NCBI GenBank assembly: GCA_036322855.1
Contig: AP027924.1
Span: 868,001 to 932,000, forward strand
Length of the DNA: 64,000 nucleotides
DNA from: Improbicoccus pseudotrichonymphae
Lineage (GTDB): Bacteria > Bacillota > Clostridia > Oscillospirales > Acutalibacteraceae
Reading direction: 5' to 3'
Shown: positions 17,994 through 27,300 of the stretch, one piece after another
Numbering within the stretch: the first letter of the stretch is position 1
Layout: every line of letters begins with the position of its first letter
Notes under the pieces: generated by a model
Databases searched by the model: none
The model's input: the letters and a program-made list of their open reading frames with translations, nothing else
Told to the model about the DNA's origin: nothing
Position numbers and translations under genes: made by a program

Positions 17994-18788
17994 CTATTCC
18001 ATATCTGAATCCAAAATGATCAGATTTTGAATTGACAAAGCCTTGCCATTTGTTTCATCAAATTCAGCTACTACGCATTCCATTTTACACGCACCCTTTG
18101 TTTCATGTTCAAATCTTAAAGGCATCTTTTCTTTCAGCCTGCTTATAGATATTTCTTTTTTTACTCCCAAAACCGAATCCGCAGTCCCTGTCATTCCTAC
18201 ATCTGTAATATATGCCATATCCCCCGGCGATATTGTTTGTGCGTCGCTTGTTTGAACGTGTGTATGGGTACCAAATACAGCCGAAACCTTATTGCTTGCA
18301 TAAAATCCGAAAGCACGCTTTTCCGAAGTTGCTTCCGCATGGAAATCTACTATTTTTATTAAGCAATCTCCTGTATTTTCTAGAATATTATCAAGAGTTT
18401 CAAAGGGGCATGCCAAAGATTCTAACATTACGGTGCCCAGAATATTTATAACGCAAAATTTAGTATTGTTAAAAACGAACTTTAACATCCCGTTTCCGGG
18501 TGTATTTTTAGGATAATTTGCGGGTCTTAAAATTCTTTTGTTATTTTTTAAATATTCACATATTGATTTTTTCTGCTTAAAAATATGATTTCCTGTGGTG
18601 ATTATATCGACACCACTACCGAATATGTATTCAGCGCAAGAGGCGGTTATGCCGTTATTTTGTGATGCGTTTTCCCCATTAGCTATCGTTACGTCAATAC
18701 TGTACTTGCCTTTGATTTTCATTAAATTATTTTTAATGAATCGGCAACCGGGAAGACCCACAACATCCCCTATGAATAAAATTTTCAA
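17994..18788 (-). CDS. ymdB: YmdB-family metallophosphatase
   Basis: 264 residues, the usual length. A calcineurin-like dinuclear-metal phosphodiesterase; in Bacillus YmdB hydrolyses 2',3'-cyclic nucleotides and affects colony behaviour. The family fold is marked by MKILFIGDVVGLPGC, a GENASQNNGIT block near 38, TTGNHIFKQ near 64, VDFHAEATSEKRAFG near 146, then FGTHTHVQTSD near 172 and TDVGMTG near 196. These include the metal-binding Asp, Asn and His residues. First gene of a tight operon with murD. Confidence 0.93.
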   Translation of the reverse strand: MKILFIGDVVGLPGCRFIKNNLMKIKGKYSIDVTIANGENASQNNGITASCAEYIFGSGVDIITTGNHIFKQKKSICEYLKNNKRILRPANYPKNTPGNGMLKFVFNNTKFCVINILGTVMLESLACPFETLDNILENTGDCLIKIVDFHAEATSEKRAFGFYASNKVSAVFGTHTHVQTSDAQTISPGDMAYITDVGMTGTADSVLGVKKEISISRLKEKMPLRFEHETKGACKMECVVAEFDETNGKALSIQNLIILDSDME

Positions 18789-19124
18789 AAAATCTTTTCA
18801 CCTGTTTACAAATACGTCTTTATTATCTTTAATTATTCTCAAAAAACTTAAATATTATTGCAATCGAAATGAGTTAATGTTACCATACTTTTTTGTTATT
18901 GGAAGCACTTTTGGAATAAAAATAAATTTATCTCAAGATTAGGTATTTTGTTAACTAAAATTTTAATGTTTTTTTAATTTTAATTTAATTGATTTACATA
19001 TTGATTTACATTTAAAATCTGAGAGGATAATCAGGACGTTAAGACTTCAAAATTTTCGAATATGATGTTTTAAAGTATTTGACATGGTTCAACCAAATTT
19101 ACAGTTTTCAGGGGGAAATTTTTG
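18789..19124. other. Upstream region of tuf
   Basis: 336 bp, very AT-rich, with no gene. TTGATT then TAAAAT with about 18 nt spacing near 18990-19020 could be a promoter. AGGGGGAAA at 19110-19118 is a strong RBS for tuf. No hairpin resembling a riboswitch was seen. Confidence 0.35.
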
Positions 19125-20327
19125 ATGGCAAAAGAAAAATTCGATAGAAGTAAGCCGCACGTCAATATAGGTACAATTGGTCATGTTGACCATGGTAAGA
19201 CCACGTTGACGGCCGGGATAACGAAAGTTTTGAATCTCAAAGGATGCGCCGAGTTTTTGGATTATAATAATATCGACAATGCTCCGGAAGAACGTGAAAG
19301 AGGTATAACCATAAATACCACCCATGTCGAGTATCAGACCGACAAAAGACATTATGCACACGTTGACTGTCCGGGACACGCCGATTATGTAAAAAATATG
19401 ATCACTGGTGCTGCACAAATGGATGGGGCCATTCTTGTTGTTTCGGCCGCCGATGGACCAATGCCGCAAACGAGAGAACATATATTGTTGGCAAGGCAGG
19501 TTGGCGTTCCTCACATAGTTGTTTTCATGAATAAAGTGGATCAGGTGGATGATCCCGAATTGCTAGATTTGGTAGAAATGGAAATAAGAGATTTGCTTTC
19601 AGAGTATGAATTTCCTGGTGATACTACACCTATAATAAAGGGTTCCGCTTTGAAAGTTTTGGAATCGTCGTCAAAGGACGCGGCCGCGGATGAGTATAAG
19701 TGCATATCTGAGCTCATGGATGCCGTTGATTCTTTTATTCCTACTCCCGAAAGAAAAGCGGATCTTCCTTTCCTAATGCCTGTAGAGGATGTGTTTACAA
19801 TCACCGGTCGTGGTACTGTTGCAACAGGAAGAGTTGAAAGAGGGCGCATTAAAGTTTCGGAAGAAGTTGAAATTGTAGGTCTTAAGGAAGAGAGAAAGAA
19901 GGTCGTTGTAACGGGATTAGAAATGTTCAGAAAAGTTCTGGAATATGCAGAAGCAGGTGATAATGTCGGAATTCTTCTCAGAGGAGTAGAACGCGAGGAT
20001 ATTGAACGCGGTCAGGTTTTATCGAAAACAGGAACAATTAATCCTCATACTAAATTTTCTGGTCAAATTTATGTTTTGACAAAAGAGGAAGGTGGAAGGC
20101 ACACGCCGTTTTTTGCAAATTATCGTCCTCAGTTTTATTTTAGAACCACAGATGTTACAGGTATTATAACGTTACCGCAAGGTGTTGAAATGTGTATGCC
20201 TGGAGATAATGTCACCATAGATGTAGAACTTATTACTCCGATAGCAATAGAAGAAGGTTTAAGATTTGCCATAAGGGAAGGCGGGCACACAGTTGGTTCG
20301 GGTGTGGTTTCAAAAATTTCCAAATAG
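19125..20327 (+). CDS. tuf: Elongation factor Tu
   Basis: 400 residues from ATG 19125. Delivers aminoacyl-tRNA to the ribosome with GTP hydrolysis. GTPase motifs: GHVDHGKTT (about 18-26), DCPGHADY (G3) near 80, NKVD (G4) near 135 and GSALKVL (G5) near 173; the switch I RGITI is intact. Domains II and III are complete, ending GGHTVGSGVVSKI. The gene is not in a str operon (no fusA or rpsJ beside it) and has its own RBS. Codon choice is less AT-biased than the neighbours, as expected for a highly expressed gene. Confidence 0.97.
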   Translation: MAKEKFDRSKPHVNIGTIGHVDHGKTTLTAGITKVLNLKGCAEFLDYNNIDNAPEERERGITINTTHVEYQTDKRHYAHVDCPGHADYVKNMITGAAQMDGAILVVSAADGPMPQTREHILLARQVGVPHIVVFMNKVDQVDDPELLDLVEMEIRDLLSEYEFPGDTTPIIKGSALKVLESSSKDAAADEYKCISELMDAVDSFIPTPERKADLPFLMPVEDVFTITGRGTVATGRVERGRIKVSEEVEIVGLKEERKKVVVTGLEMFRKVLEYAEAGDNVGILLRGVEREDIERGQVLSKTGTINPHTKFSGQIYVLTKEEGGRHTPFFANYRPQFYFRTTDVTGIITLPQGVEMCMPGDNVTIDVELITPIAIEEGLRFAIREGGHTVGSGVVSKISK

Positions 20328-20340
20328 GGGTTTGTATTTT

Positions 20341-20370
20341 CAAGCGTTGCAGTGTGCAACGCTTGCTGTT
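20341..20370 (+). terminator. Stem-loop after tuf
   Basis: CAAGCGTTGCA and TGCAACGCTTG form a perfect 11-bp stem with a 3-nt loop, 13 nt after the stop. The tail (CTGTTTATG) is only modestly T-rich. Confidence 0.65.
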
Positions 20371-20425
20371 TATGAAGATTACGGAGTGCTGTTTGTTTTA
20401 ATGTGTAGTGTGGATATTTGATAGT

Positions 20426-20512
20426 GTCGATATGGTGGAATTGGTAGACACAAGGGACTTAAAATCCCTCGGTAGAAATACCGTATCGGTTCGACTCCGA
20501 TTATCGGCACCA
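20426..20512 (+). tRNA. tRNA-Leu (anticodon TAA)
   Basis: The acceptor stem GTCGATA pairs with TATCGGC. The anticodon stem AGGGA/TCCCT closes the loop CTTAAAA with anticodon TAA at 20460-20462. A long class II variable arm and a T-arm ATCGG-TTCGACT-CCGAT follow, and the 3' CCA is encoded. It reads TTA, the commonest Leu codon in AT-rich genomes. Confidence 0.96.
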
Positions 20513-20521
20513 GAGGTTGAT

Positions 20522-22252
20522 TTAGCTTGATTTTTTCATGTATCCATATTTTTTAGTCCTTTCTAATATTTCCGATAGGTCATTTATCGTGATGTTGGAA
20601 TCTGGTGAGAATTCACTGTTACTTTTGCCGTATATTAGGCCAAGATAGTAAAGTTTGGAAATTATGTCGTACGAACTGTCTTTAGGATCCAAATCTTTAA
20701 ATGACAATTTCGGCAGGTCTTTTAATTCTGGTAAGTTTAAAGTTTTGTCTAGTGATTTTGCCAGAAATTCTTTCGTGGCGTTTTCATTTGGGTGAAAGTT
20801 TTCTCCTGTGAAATTCATTTTTTTGTTTTCAGATAGAGAATTGATATAGTCTTTGCCCCAATAGTTTTCGATGTCATCAAAAGCATTATTTTCTTTTGAA
20901 TTGATTTTAGTATCTAAGATATTCGACAAGATAACGGCCAATTCTCCACGGGTTATTGGTTCGTTGCTTGTTTTCTCTCTGTCATCTCCTGATTCTTTTA
21001 ACATTTTTATTATTTCGTTAGGGCCAAAATTTTGTTCATTGGCAACATTATCATTTGTGTGGACAATTTGGTTAGGGTGTACGTCGTCTTTTTTTTGATC
21101 TGTAAAATAATTGTTTAATATTTCCGAATAACGATTCCAAAATTCAGGATTTTCTTGTCCTAAAGCCCAGCTTGCAATACCTTTTAAATCATGATTTTTA
21201 ATTGAATTAAGTTTATATTGACTGGCTTTTTCGTCGTCATACCAAATGTAATACTTACCCGGTTCTAAATATTTTTGATTAGAAATCGTTGCTTGTTCTC
21301 CGGTTTGTATGGTTATTTCTGCACGGGCAGATTTAGTTTCATCGTCGTAAAATACGTCAGATTCATAATTTTTTATTAAATTTTCTATGTCTTTATTGGG
21401 AATACCTTGACCGCCGGGTTGATTTCCTGTCTGCCAATATCTTCCGAAAAAAGGTATTGATGCAACTATTTTTTCTTTAGGTACACCTTGACTTAAAGCA
21501 TAATCAATGGATTTTTCAAAAAAATCTTTACTTGATATAGGGCCTTGTGGTCCACCATTGTAAGATTCATCATATAACATAATGACCAAATAATCCGAAT
21601 TATCTGACAGTCTTTTGTAATCATAAGAACCATGCCATCCTTTATTCCAACCATTTGGATTTGCCGCAACGGCCACCGAAACAGTTTTATTTTTCGGTAA
21701 TTTATTTTTTAAAGTCTTGGTAAAATCTACATATTTATCTCTATAATTCTCATCCACATTTTCAATGTCTATATTTACGCCGTCAAGATTGTACTCATTT
21801 ACGGCAGACACAATTTGATTTGTTAGTCCTTCGATATTGTCAAGTGCTTTGCTTCCTGCGTTTCTGTTCCAATTATTAGTTAAAAACGGTACGACTTTGA
21901 TATCTTGGCTGTGCATATTATCTATAAAATTTTTATTTAATTTATCGGAATTAGCTAAAATCAAATTTCCATCATCTGAGATTTCAAAAAAATCAGGCGA
22001 AACTACATTTAAAGAATTTCCAGTTATACCAACAAGTTTTTCGTATTCATCTGAATTGTTCCCGAATAAATATGATAAACTTATATGTTTGAAAGGAACA
22101 TAAATTTCCTGACCTATTTGTAAATTTTTGACATTCTGAATTTGAGGATTTAATTTCATTAAATTTTCTGGAGTGGTTTTATATTTTTCTGCAATACTAT
22201 ATAAACTTTCATTTTGTTGAATGATGTGTTTGTTGTTTAAGTAACCGTTCAT
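20522..22252 (-). CDS. LysM-GH18-SLH protein (YaaH/SleL-type spore hydrolase)
   Basis: 576 residues. An N-terminal LysM (about 8-54, YSIAEKYKTTPENLMKLNPQ) is followed by a GH18 domain (about 60-370). The catalytic motif DGVNIDIENV lies near 148, with the Asn variant usual in the spore enzyme group. Later motifs are SYDYKRLSDNSDYLVIMLYDE and a C-terminal WALGQENPEFW. The last ~150 residues form S-layer-homology-like repeats (PITRGELAVIL, then FDDIENYWGKDYINSL). No signal peptide, as in YaaH/SleL, which act on spore cortex or are targeted to the forespore by LysM. The SLH-like tail is unusual for that group and suggests wall tethering. It converges on the tRNA. Confidence 0.8.
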   Translation of the reverse strand: MNGYLNNKHIIQQNESLYSIAEKYKTTPENLMKLNPQIQNVKNLQIGQEIYVPFKHISLSYLFGNNSDEYEKLVGITGNSLNVVSPDFFEISDDGNLILANSDKLNKNFIDNMHSQDIKVVPFLTNNWNRNAGSKALDNIEGLTNQIVSAVNEYNLDGVNIDIENVDENYRDKYVDFTKTLKNKLPKNKTVSVAVAANPNGWNKGWHGSYDYKRLSDNSDYLVIMLYDESYNGGPQGPISSKDFFEKSIDYALSQGVPKEKIVASIPFFGRYWQTGNQPGGQGIPNKDIENLIKNYESDVFYDDETKSARAEITIQTGEQATISNQKYLEPGKYYIWYDDEKASQYKLNSIKNHDLKGIASWALGQENPEFWNRYSEILNNYFTDQKKDDVHPNQIVHTNDNVANEQNFGPNEIIKMLKESGDDREKTSNEPITRGELAVILSNILDTKINSKENNAFDDIENYWGKDYINSLSENKKMNFTGENFHPNENATKEFLAKSLDKTLNLPELKDLPKLSFKDLDPKDSSYDIISKLYYLGLIYGKSNSEFSPDSNITINDLSEILERTKKYGYMKKSS

Positions 22253-22464
22253 CCTTACCGCCTGCGCCTAAAATATATTTAATATACTATGCAAATAAAA
22301 TTTTATTGATTATTTCTTAAAAATATTTTACTTTTTAATCACCAAGAGTTGATTCTCAGAAAAAAATAGATACGATCATATTGCATTTCAGGAAAGAAAA
22401 AAATTTCGTGAAGTGTAGGAGTTTGGTTCAGTATTTTAAAAATTAAGGATGTGTAGGTTTATTT

Positions 22465-23430
22465 ATGAGTAAAAGTCGTTTTATGAAAAAATTTTTAGCA
22501 ATCTTGGTCTTTGGTTTTTGTAATCTCAATATTTGTGCGTCGGCAGCAATGGAGGAAAAATCAGGGCAAATGTTGGTAGTAACAAGCAAAAAAACAGTAC
22601 CAAATCTTGATTTCAATCCACAGAATCTTCAAGAATTTCTAAGAATGAAGTCACTTGTAGAAGAATTAGCCCAAAGATCTTTTACCGGAAATTCCATGTG
22701 TGATTTTGTCACTTTTGGAAAATCATTTCTTAAAACAAAAGAACAATTAGAAAAAACGCAAAATGAAAATCAAACGATGGAAAATAAAATTGCAGAATTA
22801 AATGCAAATATTAGGGAATTGCAAATAAGATTAGATCGATTAACACAAGGAATTGAACTATTGCAAAAAGAAAAAGAAGAATTGAAGAAGTCGCTTGCAG
22901 AAGAAAAAGAAAAGTCGAAAGATTACAATTCATCGAAGGAATTTCTTGCAAAATATAGTAATACAAAAATTTTGAAGAGGTTTCTTATTTTGACACTACA
23001 AGAGGAAATTCTAGATCCATCGGCAAGTGGTATTAATCTTTTGTATATATTGAGTAAAATGATAAGCGGCATGTTACATGCGGAAAGTTGGATTCATCAA
23101 CTATATAGAGAAAATGTATCTTTATCTAGTGTAATAAATAAATTAATGCAAAGAGGAGAAGAAGAGAGTGACCGAGGGAGATTCCTTTTAAATGTTATAA
23201 GTAGTAGTAGTAGGCGTAATGAATATGATGAACCCGTAGACTTATACACATCTCATACAATAAATCAGGGGAGGCTACAGGAGAGGCTCTACGACGTACA
23301 TGATACGATAAATGATGCTGCAATGGAAGCAATAGAGCGAAGTATGCTTGATGAGAACGGATATTCAAAAAAAGCTAAAGATGAGGCGATTCGTTATTGC
23401 CTCGAAGGTATAGGGTTCAGAAGGATATAG
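22465..23430 (+). CDS. Secreted coiled-coil protein with IS-derived C-terminus
   Basis: 321 residues, no known family. A signal peptide covers 1-28 (KKFLAILVFGFCNLNICASA). A coiled coil of about 75 residues (about 90-165) follows, then a helical globular part. The last 24 residues (from NGYSKKAKDEAIRYCLEGIG to FRRI) are the InsA helix-turn-helix region of the IS1-like element, as comparison with the copy at 42780-42890 shows. In that copy the frame continues (RRIERLLGMS); here a single change makes the Glu codon a TAG stop. The native C-terminus has therefore been replaced or truncated. It may still be functional; secretion and coiled coil resemble the paralogues at 35-41 kb. Confidence 0.6.
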   Translation: MSKSRFMKKFLAILVFGFCNLNICASAAMEEKSGQMLVVTSKKTVPNLDFNPQNLQEFLRMKSLVEELAQRSFTGNSMCDFVTFGKSFLKTKEQLEKTQNENQTMENKIAELNANIRELQIRLDRLTQGIELLQKEKEELKKSLAEEKEKSKDYNSSKEFLAKYSNTKILKRFLILTLQEEILDPSASGINLLYILSKMISGMLHAESWIHQLYRENVSLSSVINKLMQRGEEESDRGRFLLNVISSSSRRNEYDEPVDLYTSHTINQGRLQERLYDVHDTINDAAMEAIERSMLDENGYSKKAKDEAIRYCLEGIGFRRI

Positions 23431-23512
23431 CGCTTGCTTAACATGAGTCACCTCTATAATAAATTGGGTCAAACAAGAATCAGAAAAACTTAAAAAATCC
23501 AAGTAGAGAAAT
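23356..23512 (+). mobile_element. IS1-like internal fragment
   Basis: From ACGGATATTCAAAAAA onward this is nearly identical to the reverse complement of 42725-42885. It covers the InsA HTH region and a degraded continuation (NKLGQTRIRKT). No terminal repeats are present. Confidence 0.75.
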
Positions 23513-23640
23513 TGAATATTTGAGATTACAAAATGCGTACAAAGAAATCTGTAAACAGTTCGAAAGAAGAATATCTTTTTTGAAAAGTTTTTATGAAAAA
23601 AATCTGATGAAAATTGACGGTATTTACAAAGTTACCGAAC

Positions 23641-23682
23641 GCCGCGCTCCCTGTGTCGGGGGCGTGGCTTTTAGTTTTTTTT
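23641..23682 (+). terminator. Intrinsic terminator
   Basis: GCCGCGCTCCC and GGGGGCGTGGC pair (11 bp including two G-T wobbles) around a TGTGTC loop, then TTTTAGTTTTTTTT. Strikingly GC-rich for this genome. Confidence 0.8.
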
Positions 23683-23739
23683 AAAAGACAGAAAATTTTT
23701 ATTTTATCCGACTATTTTATCCGACTAATAATATTAGGT

Positions 23740-23805
23740 TTTCTTAAAATTTTAAATCCAAAAACCTTCATATGCACAAGCACACTTCGAGTTTTATACT
23801 TAAAA
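23740..23805. repeat. Repeat family 3, diverged copy
   Basis: CCAAAAACCTTCATATGCAC then AAGCACACTTCGAG resembles CAAAAAACCTCATATACACA near 57347 and the reverse complement of 13075-13120. Short imperfect palindrome of unknown role. Confidence 0.4.
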
Positions 23806-23925
23806 TTCTAAAAAGTACTGGCTTAAAAATAAGTCTATTAAAAAAATAGATAGTAATTATTAAATAATTGTGTAAAATACATTATGTATTCATGAACAAA
23901 ATTGGACATTTGAGGTAAAAAATCA

Positions 23926-24870
23926 ATGTTGTCAAAAAAGAGATTTAAAAAAATTGTCACTTTTGTTTTTTTTATTATTTCTTTATCTTTTTTAGTTATT
24001 TTAATTAGATTTATTCCTTCAACACAGCGACAAACCGGTAAATCGCCATCTGTAATCAATCCTAAATCAGATGCTGGCAGCGATGCGGTGTACATAATTT
24101 TTTTAAATGTCGGAAGAGCGGACTCGATTATAATAAAGGATAAAAATACAGCTTTGTTGGTAGATGGTGCCAGTTCTAAATCACGTATAAAAATAAGTGA
24201 TTACATCAAAAAATGTAATATTAAAATTTTTGATTGTATTTTTCTTACCCATCCTCACGAAGATCATTACGGTCAACTTCTTGATGTTTTTAAAAATTTT
24301 AGTTTTAAAAGATTTATAAGTGTAGATTGCTTGACATCGTATGCAGATGTTGCTTTCAATAATTTTTTAAATTATTTTGAAAATAACAAAGAAAAGATTT
24401 TTGAAACGGCAAAGTCCGGTGATAATTTTAGTTTCGGTAGATTTTACATTAAAGTTTTGGGGCCCATAAACAAAAGTAAAATAATAAATAATAATTCATT
24501 AATCTTTGTTTTGTGTGTGGATAACAAACCATTAGTTTTGTTTACAGGAGATGCGCAAAAAGAAGAAGAGTTTGATATTTGTTCAAAATATTGTGGGCAA
24601 GATTTAAAATGTGCAGTTTTAAAAGTAGGTCACCACGGAAGCAATACTTCGACAACAAACAAATTACTAAATATGTCAGAATTCAAAATAGCTATCATTT
24701 TATCCAAAATTAATTTTGCTTCAAAAAGTGTTGAGAAAAGACTAGAAGATAGAAAAATAAAAATCTATAATACATCCAAAGACGGAAATATAACTTTAAA
24801 ATACGAAAATAACGAGATTATGGTTGAAACTGAGCGTAGCGGCAAATCGATTACGTGCAAAGCAGCTTAG
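23926..24870 (+). CDS. Membrane-anchored metallo-beta-lactamase-fold hydrolase (ComEC-like domain)
   Basis: 314 residues. One N-terminal transmembrane segment (about 10-28) is followed by an extracytoplasmic MBL domain. The metal-binding motif is LTHPHEDHYGQL (HxHxDH, about 111-119), preceded by FLNVGRADSIII and LLVDGAS. Later ligands lie in FTGDAQKEEE (about 206) and GHHGSNTSTT (about 235). It matches the stand-alone ComEC/Rec2 C-terminal-type MBL proteins of Firmicutes, not the full DNA-uptake channel. Its substrate is unknown; nucleic acid degradation is possible. The RBS TTGAGGTAA is clear. It is upstream of but not closely linked to ftsX. Confidence 0.8.
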   Translation: MLSKKRFKKIVTFVFFIISLSFLVILIRFIPSTQRQTGKSPSVINPKSDAGSDAVYIIFLNVGRADSIIIKDKNTALLVDGASSKSRIKISDYIKKCNIKIFDCIFLTHPHEDHYGQLLDVFKNFSFKRFISVDCLTSYADVAFNNFLNYFENNKEKIFETAKSGDNFSFGRFYIKVLGPINKSKIINNNSLIFVLCVDNKPLVLFTGDAQKEEEFDICSKYCGQDLKCAVLKVGHHGSNTSTTNKLLNMSEFKIAIILSKINFASKSVEKRLEDRKIKIYNTSKDGNITLKYENNEIMVETERSGKSITCKAA

Positions 24871-24969
24871 TTCCATAAAAGAATTTAAAGAAGTGTTTAG
24901 TATTAATCACAAATTATTGTTTGCCATAAAAGTGTTTTTTAGAAAAAATTACAAAATTTTAACTAATAA

Positions 24970-24997
24970 TTGACAAATCGCAGATAAAAATTATAAT
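24970..24997 (+). promoter_or_regulatory. Promoter of ftsX operon
   Basis: TTGACA 24970-24975, 16 nt, TATAAT 24992-24997. Both hexamers are consensus. The predicted transcript starts near 25004, which argues against the TTG at 25008 and for the TTG at 25047 as the ftsX start. Confidence 0.7.
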
Positions 24998-25046
24998 CTG
25001 GATATATTTGTTTACAAATTGTAATTTAATAAAGTGGGGTATTGGG

Positions 25047-25937
25047 TTGTTAGAGTTTTGTAGATTGTTTGTTTATCTTATAAAAGAAGGCTTTAAAAAT
25101 ACTTGGTCCAATATTTTGATATCACTTATATCTTTACTTACAATAACCTCTTGCTTATTCATAATGGGTATTTCCTACTTGGTTTCCGAAAATATAAAAT
25201 TATATCTAAAAAATATTGAAAATAAGGATGACATAATGATTTTTCTAAAAACAGATAATCATTTCGATTCCGAAAATATCAGAGAAAAATTATGTCAGAT
25301 TAGTAATATATCATCTTGCGAGTTTTATTCAAAAGATGATGCAGTGGAAGAATGTTTAGGTTTTCTAGGTGGGAGTGTTGACGAATACTTTCAGGAAAAT
25401 AGTAACCCACTACCTGATGCTTTTCGTATTTCGATGCGTGATCTGTCCGAATATAATCAAACCATAAATAAGATCAAAGAAATCGAAGAAGTTGACAGTG
25501 TAAGCGACCACAGCAAAATTGCGAAGCAGTTATCTAATCTGAAAAAAATCGTAAATAAGATAAGCGTATTTATTATAATAATGTTAAGCGTAATTTCATT
25601 TATAATCATTTTGAGTACAATCCGAACAACGTTGCGCCAACGAAGTTTTGAAATGAAAATAATGAAATCAATAGGGGCGACTAATGCTTTCATAAGAATT
25701 CCTTTCATGATCGAGGGAATGTTGTTGGGTTTTATTGCTTCCGGTATTGCTATTTTAGTTTTGAGGATTGTTTATGAGAAGATGTTGGTGATTATAAACA
25801 ATATATCTCCTTTTAATGCTATATCTTTTAGTAGCATTTATCCGAGAATTTTGCTTTTTTATTTGCTTATTGGTTTTATGTTCGGAATTTCAAGCGGTTT
25901 TGTTTCGACGTTTAATTCTAAAAAAGGAAGGTGTTAG
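25047..25937 (+). CDS. ftsX: Cell-division permease-like protein FtsX
   Basis: About 296 residues. FtsX spans the membrane four times and, with the ATPase FtsE, activates peptidoglycan hydrolases outside the cell. The TM pattern is visible: helix 1 near NILISLISLLTITSCLFIMG, a ~130-residue external loop, then three helices including FIIIMLSVISFIIILSTIRT and IRIPFMIEGMLLGFIASGIA. TTG 25047 has AGTGGGG 8 nt upstream. ftsE, normally immediately before ftsX, is absent here. The following M23 gene starts 4 nt after the stop and is the likely hydrolase partner. Confidence 0.88.
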   Translation: MLEFCRLFVYLIKEGFKNTWSNILISLISLLTITSCLFIMGISYLVSENIKLYLKNIENKDDIMIFLKTDNHFDSENIREKLCQISNISSCEFYSKDDAVEECLGFLGGSVDEYFQENSNPLPDAFRISMRDLSEYNQTINKIKEIEEVDSVSDHSKIAKQLSNLKKIVNKISVFIIIMLSVISFIIILSTIRTTLRQRSFEMKIMKSIGATNAFIRIPFMIEGMLLGFIASGIAILVLRIVYEKMLVIINNISPFNAISFSSIYPRILLFYLLIGFMFGISSGFVSTFNSKKGRC

Positions 25938-25941
25938 ACTT

Positions 25942-27075
25942 ATGGTAATTAAGATTTTTAGAAAGGTTTTTGTGTCGGTGTTTTTTGTTGTAATTGTATT
26001 TAATCACTCTGGTGTTAAAGCAGCAATTAAAGATAGCGGAAGCAAAAGTAATAGAAGCAAAAGTGTTTCCGAATTAGAAAATGAAAAAAATAAAAGAATT
26101 CACGAATTACGAAAAGGAAAAGAAAAACTTAAAAGGCAAGAAAAAGAACAAAAAGGACTCAATTCCAAAAGGTTTTGTTTGTATAAAAAAATATCAGTGA
26201 AAAGCGACTCTTTAAAAGAAGTCAGTAGAGAAATAAAAAATAAAGAAGAAAAAATAAAAAAATGTCAAAAAGAGATCGAAAAAGAATTAAAAATTTTAGG
26301 AGAAAGCTTGAGTTTGATTTACAAAGGCGGGGGAGAATTTTTTCTTTATGATGATGCATATGCCGGAAATAAAAAAAAAGCCTTTTGGTATTTGATTAAT
26401 AAGATTTTCAGTTGTTTGAGAAAAATAAAGGCCGAAAAGGAAGCACTGGAAGAACTAAAGAAAAAAGATAAAAAAAAAGAGATGGCATTAGAAAAACAAA
26501 AAAATGATCTAAAAAGCAAATCTAGTAGTTTGGATGCAGAGTATAAAAGATTAGAACAAGAGAAAACGATTACAAAAAGAAAGATAAGAGTAAGTGAAAA
26601 AGATCTTGAGTTGATTGTCAAACAAATCAAAAAATTCAACAGTTCGCAAAAGAATAAAGTTCAAAGGTTTTTATGTTGGCCTACGCCCGGATTTAATTTT
26701 ATATCTTGTGGGTATAGTTGTTATCATAAAGCAATAGATATTACCGGGCCTGGTATTTACGGTTCACTCGTGTTGGCTGTTGACGATGGTGTGGTTGCAA
26801 AGGTGGTACCTAGCGGTTATGGTGGTGGTTATGGTTGTCATGTTGTTATTTTACACCCCCAAACTGGTTCGATGAGTGTGTATGCACATTTGAGTAAAAT
26901 TCTTGTGAAACTTGGAGAAGAAGTAACAAGGGGATGTGCCGTGGCGCGCGTAGGTAATACCGGACGTTCAACTGGTCCTCATTTACATTTGGAAATACGC
27001 AATAGCAATAACGGTAAAAGAATGAATCCCATGAATTACTTTGGCAGTAGGCAGGCTATTACATACACGTCATGA
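25942..27075 (+). CDS. Secreted coiled-coil M23 peptidase (EnvC/PcsB-like)
   Basis: About 377 residues from ATG 25942, after AAGGAAGG. The signal peptide (about 1-29, VFVSVFFVVIVFNHSGVKA) is followed by two long Lys/Glu-rich coiled-coil arms (about 50-230) and a C-terminal LytM/M23 domain. In that domain HKAIDITGPG (H of the HxxxD-type site) lies near 260, and YAHLSKILVK and STGPHLHLEIRNS (HxH) near 345 complete the zinc site. So the domain looks catalytically competent, unlike Gram-negative EnvC. The order ftsX then coiled-coil M23 is the classical pair in which FtsX drives septal peptidoglycan cleavage. Confidence 0.88.
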   Translation: MVIKIFRKVFVSVFFVVIVFNHSGVKAAIKDSGSKSNRSKSVSELENEKNKRIHELRKGKEKLKRQEKEQKGLNSKRFCLYKKISVKSDSLKEVSREIKNKEEKIKKCQKEIEKELKILGESLSLIYKGGGEFFLYDDAYAGNKKKAFWYLINKIFSCLRKIKAEKEALEELKKKDKKKEMALEKQKNDLKSKSSSLDAEYKRLEQEKTITKRKIRVSEKDLELIVKQIKKFNSSQKNKVQRFLCWPTPGFNFISCGYSCYHKAIDITGPGIYGSLVLAVDDGVVAKVVPSGYGGGYGCHVVILHPQTGSMSVYAHLSKILVKLGEEVTRGCAVARVGNTGRSTGPHLHLEIRNSNNGKRMNPMNYFGSRQAITYTS

Positions 27076-27300
27076 TTATATTAATTTAAGTTTATAAATT
27101 TTTATAGTTGTGCTGTTTTAAAAAATTTCATAATGGCATTCCGAATAGTTTTAAAAAGTATGAGAGAAATTATACAAAAATATTTTGAAATATTAGTACA
27201 GACTTTTTCCATAGGATTTAAATCAAGAGAATATAGTTGGGAATCATATAGCTTGGTTGACTCGATTCGCCCGTTCATGATTGCAATTATTAATTTATTA
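27076..27300. other. Gap after the M23 gene
   Basis: No supported gene. A 61-codon plus-strand frame at 27133 has no RBS and no recognisable family. Confidence 0.3.
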
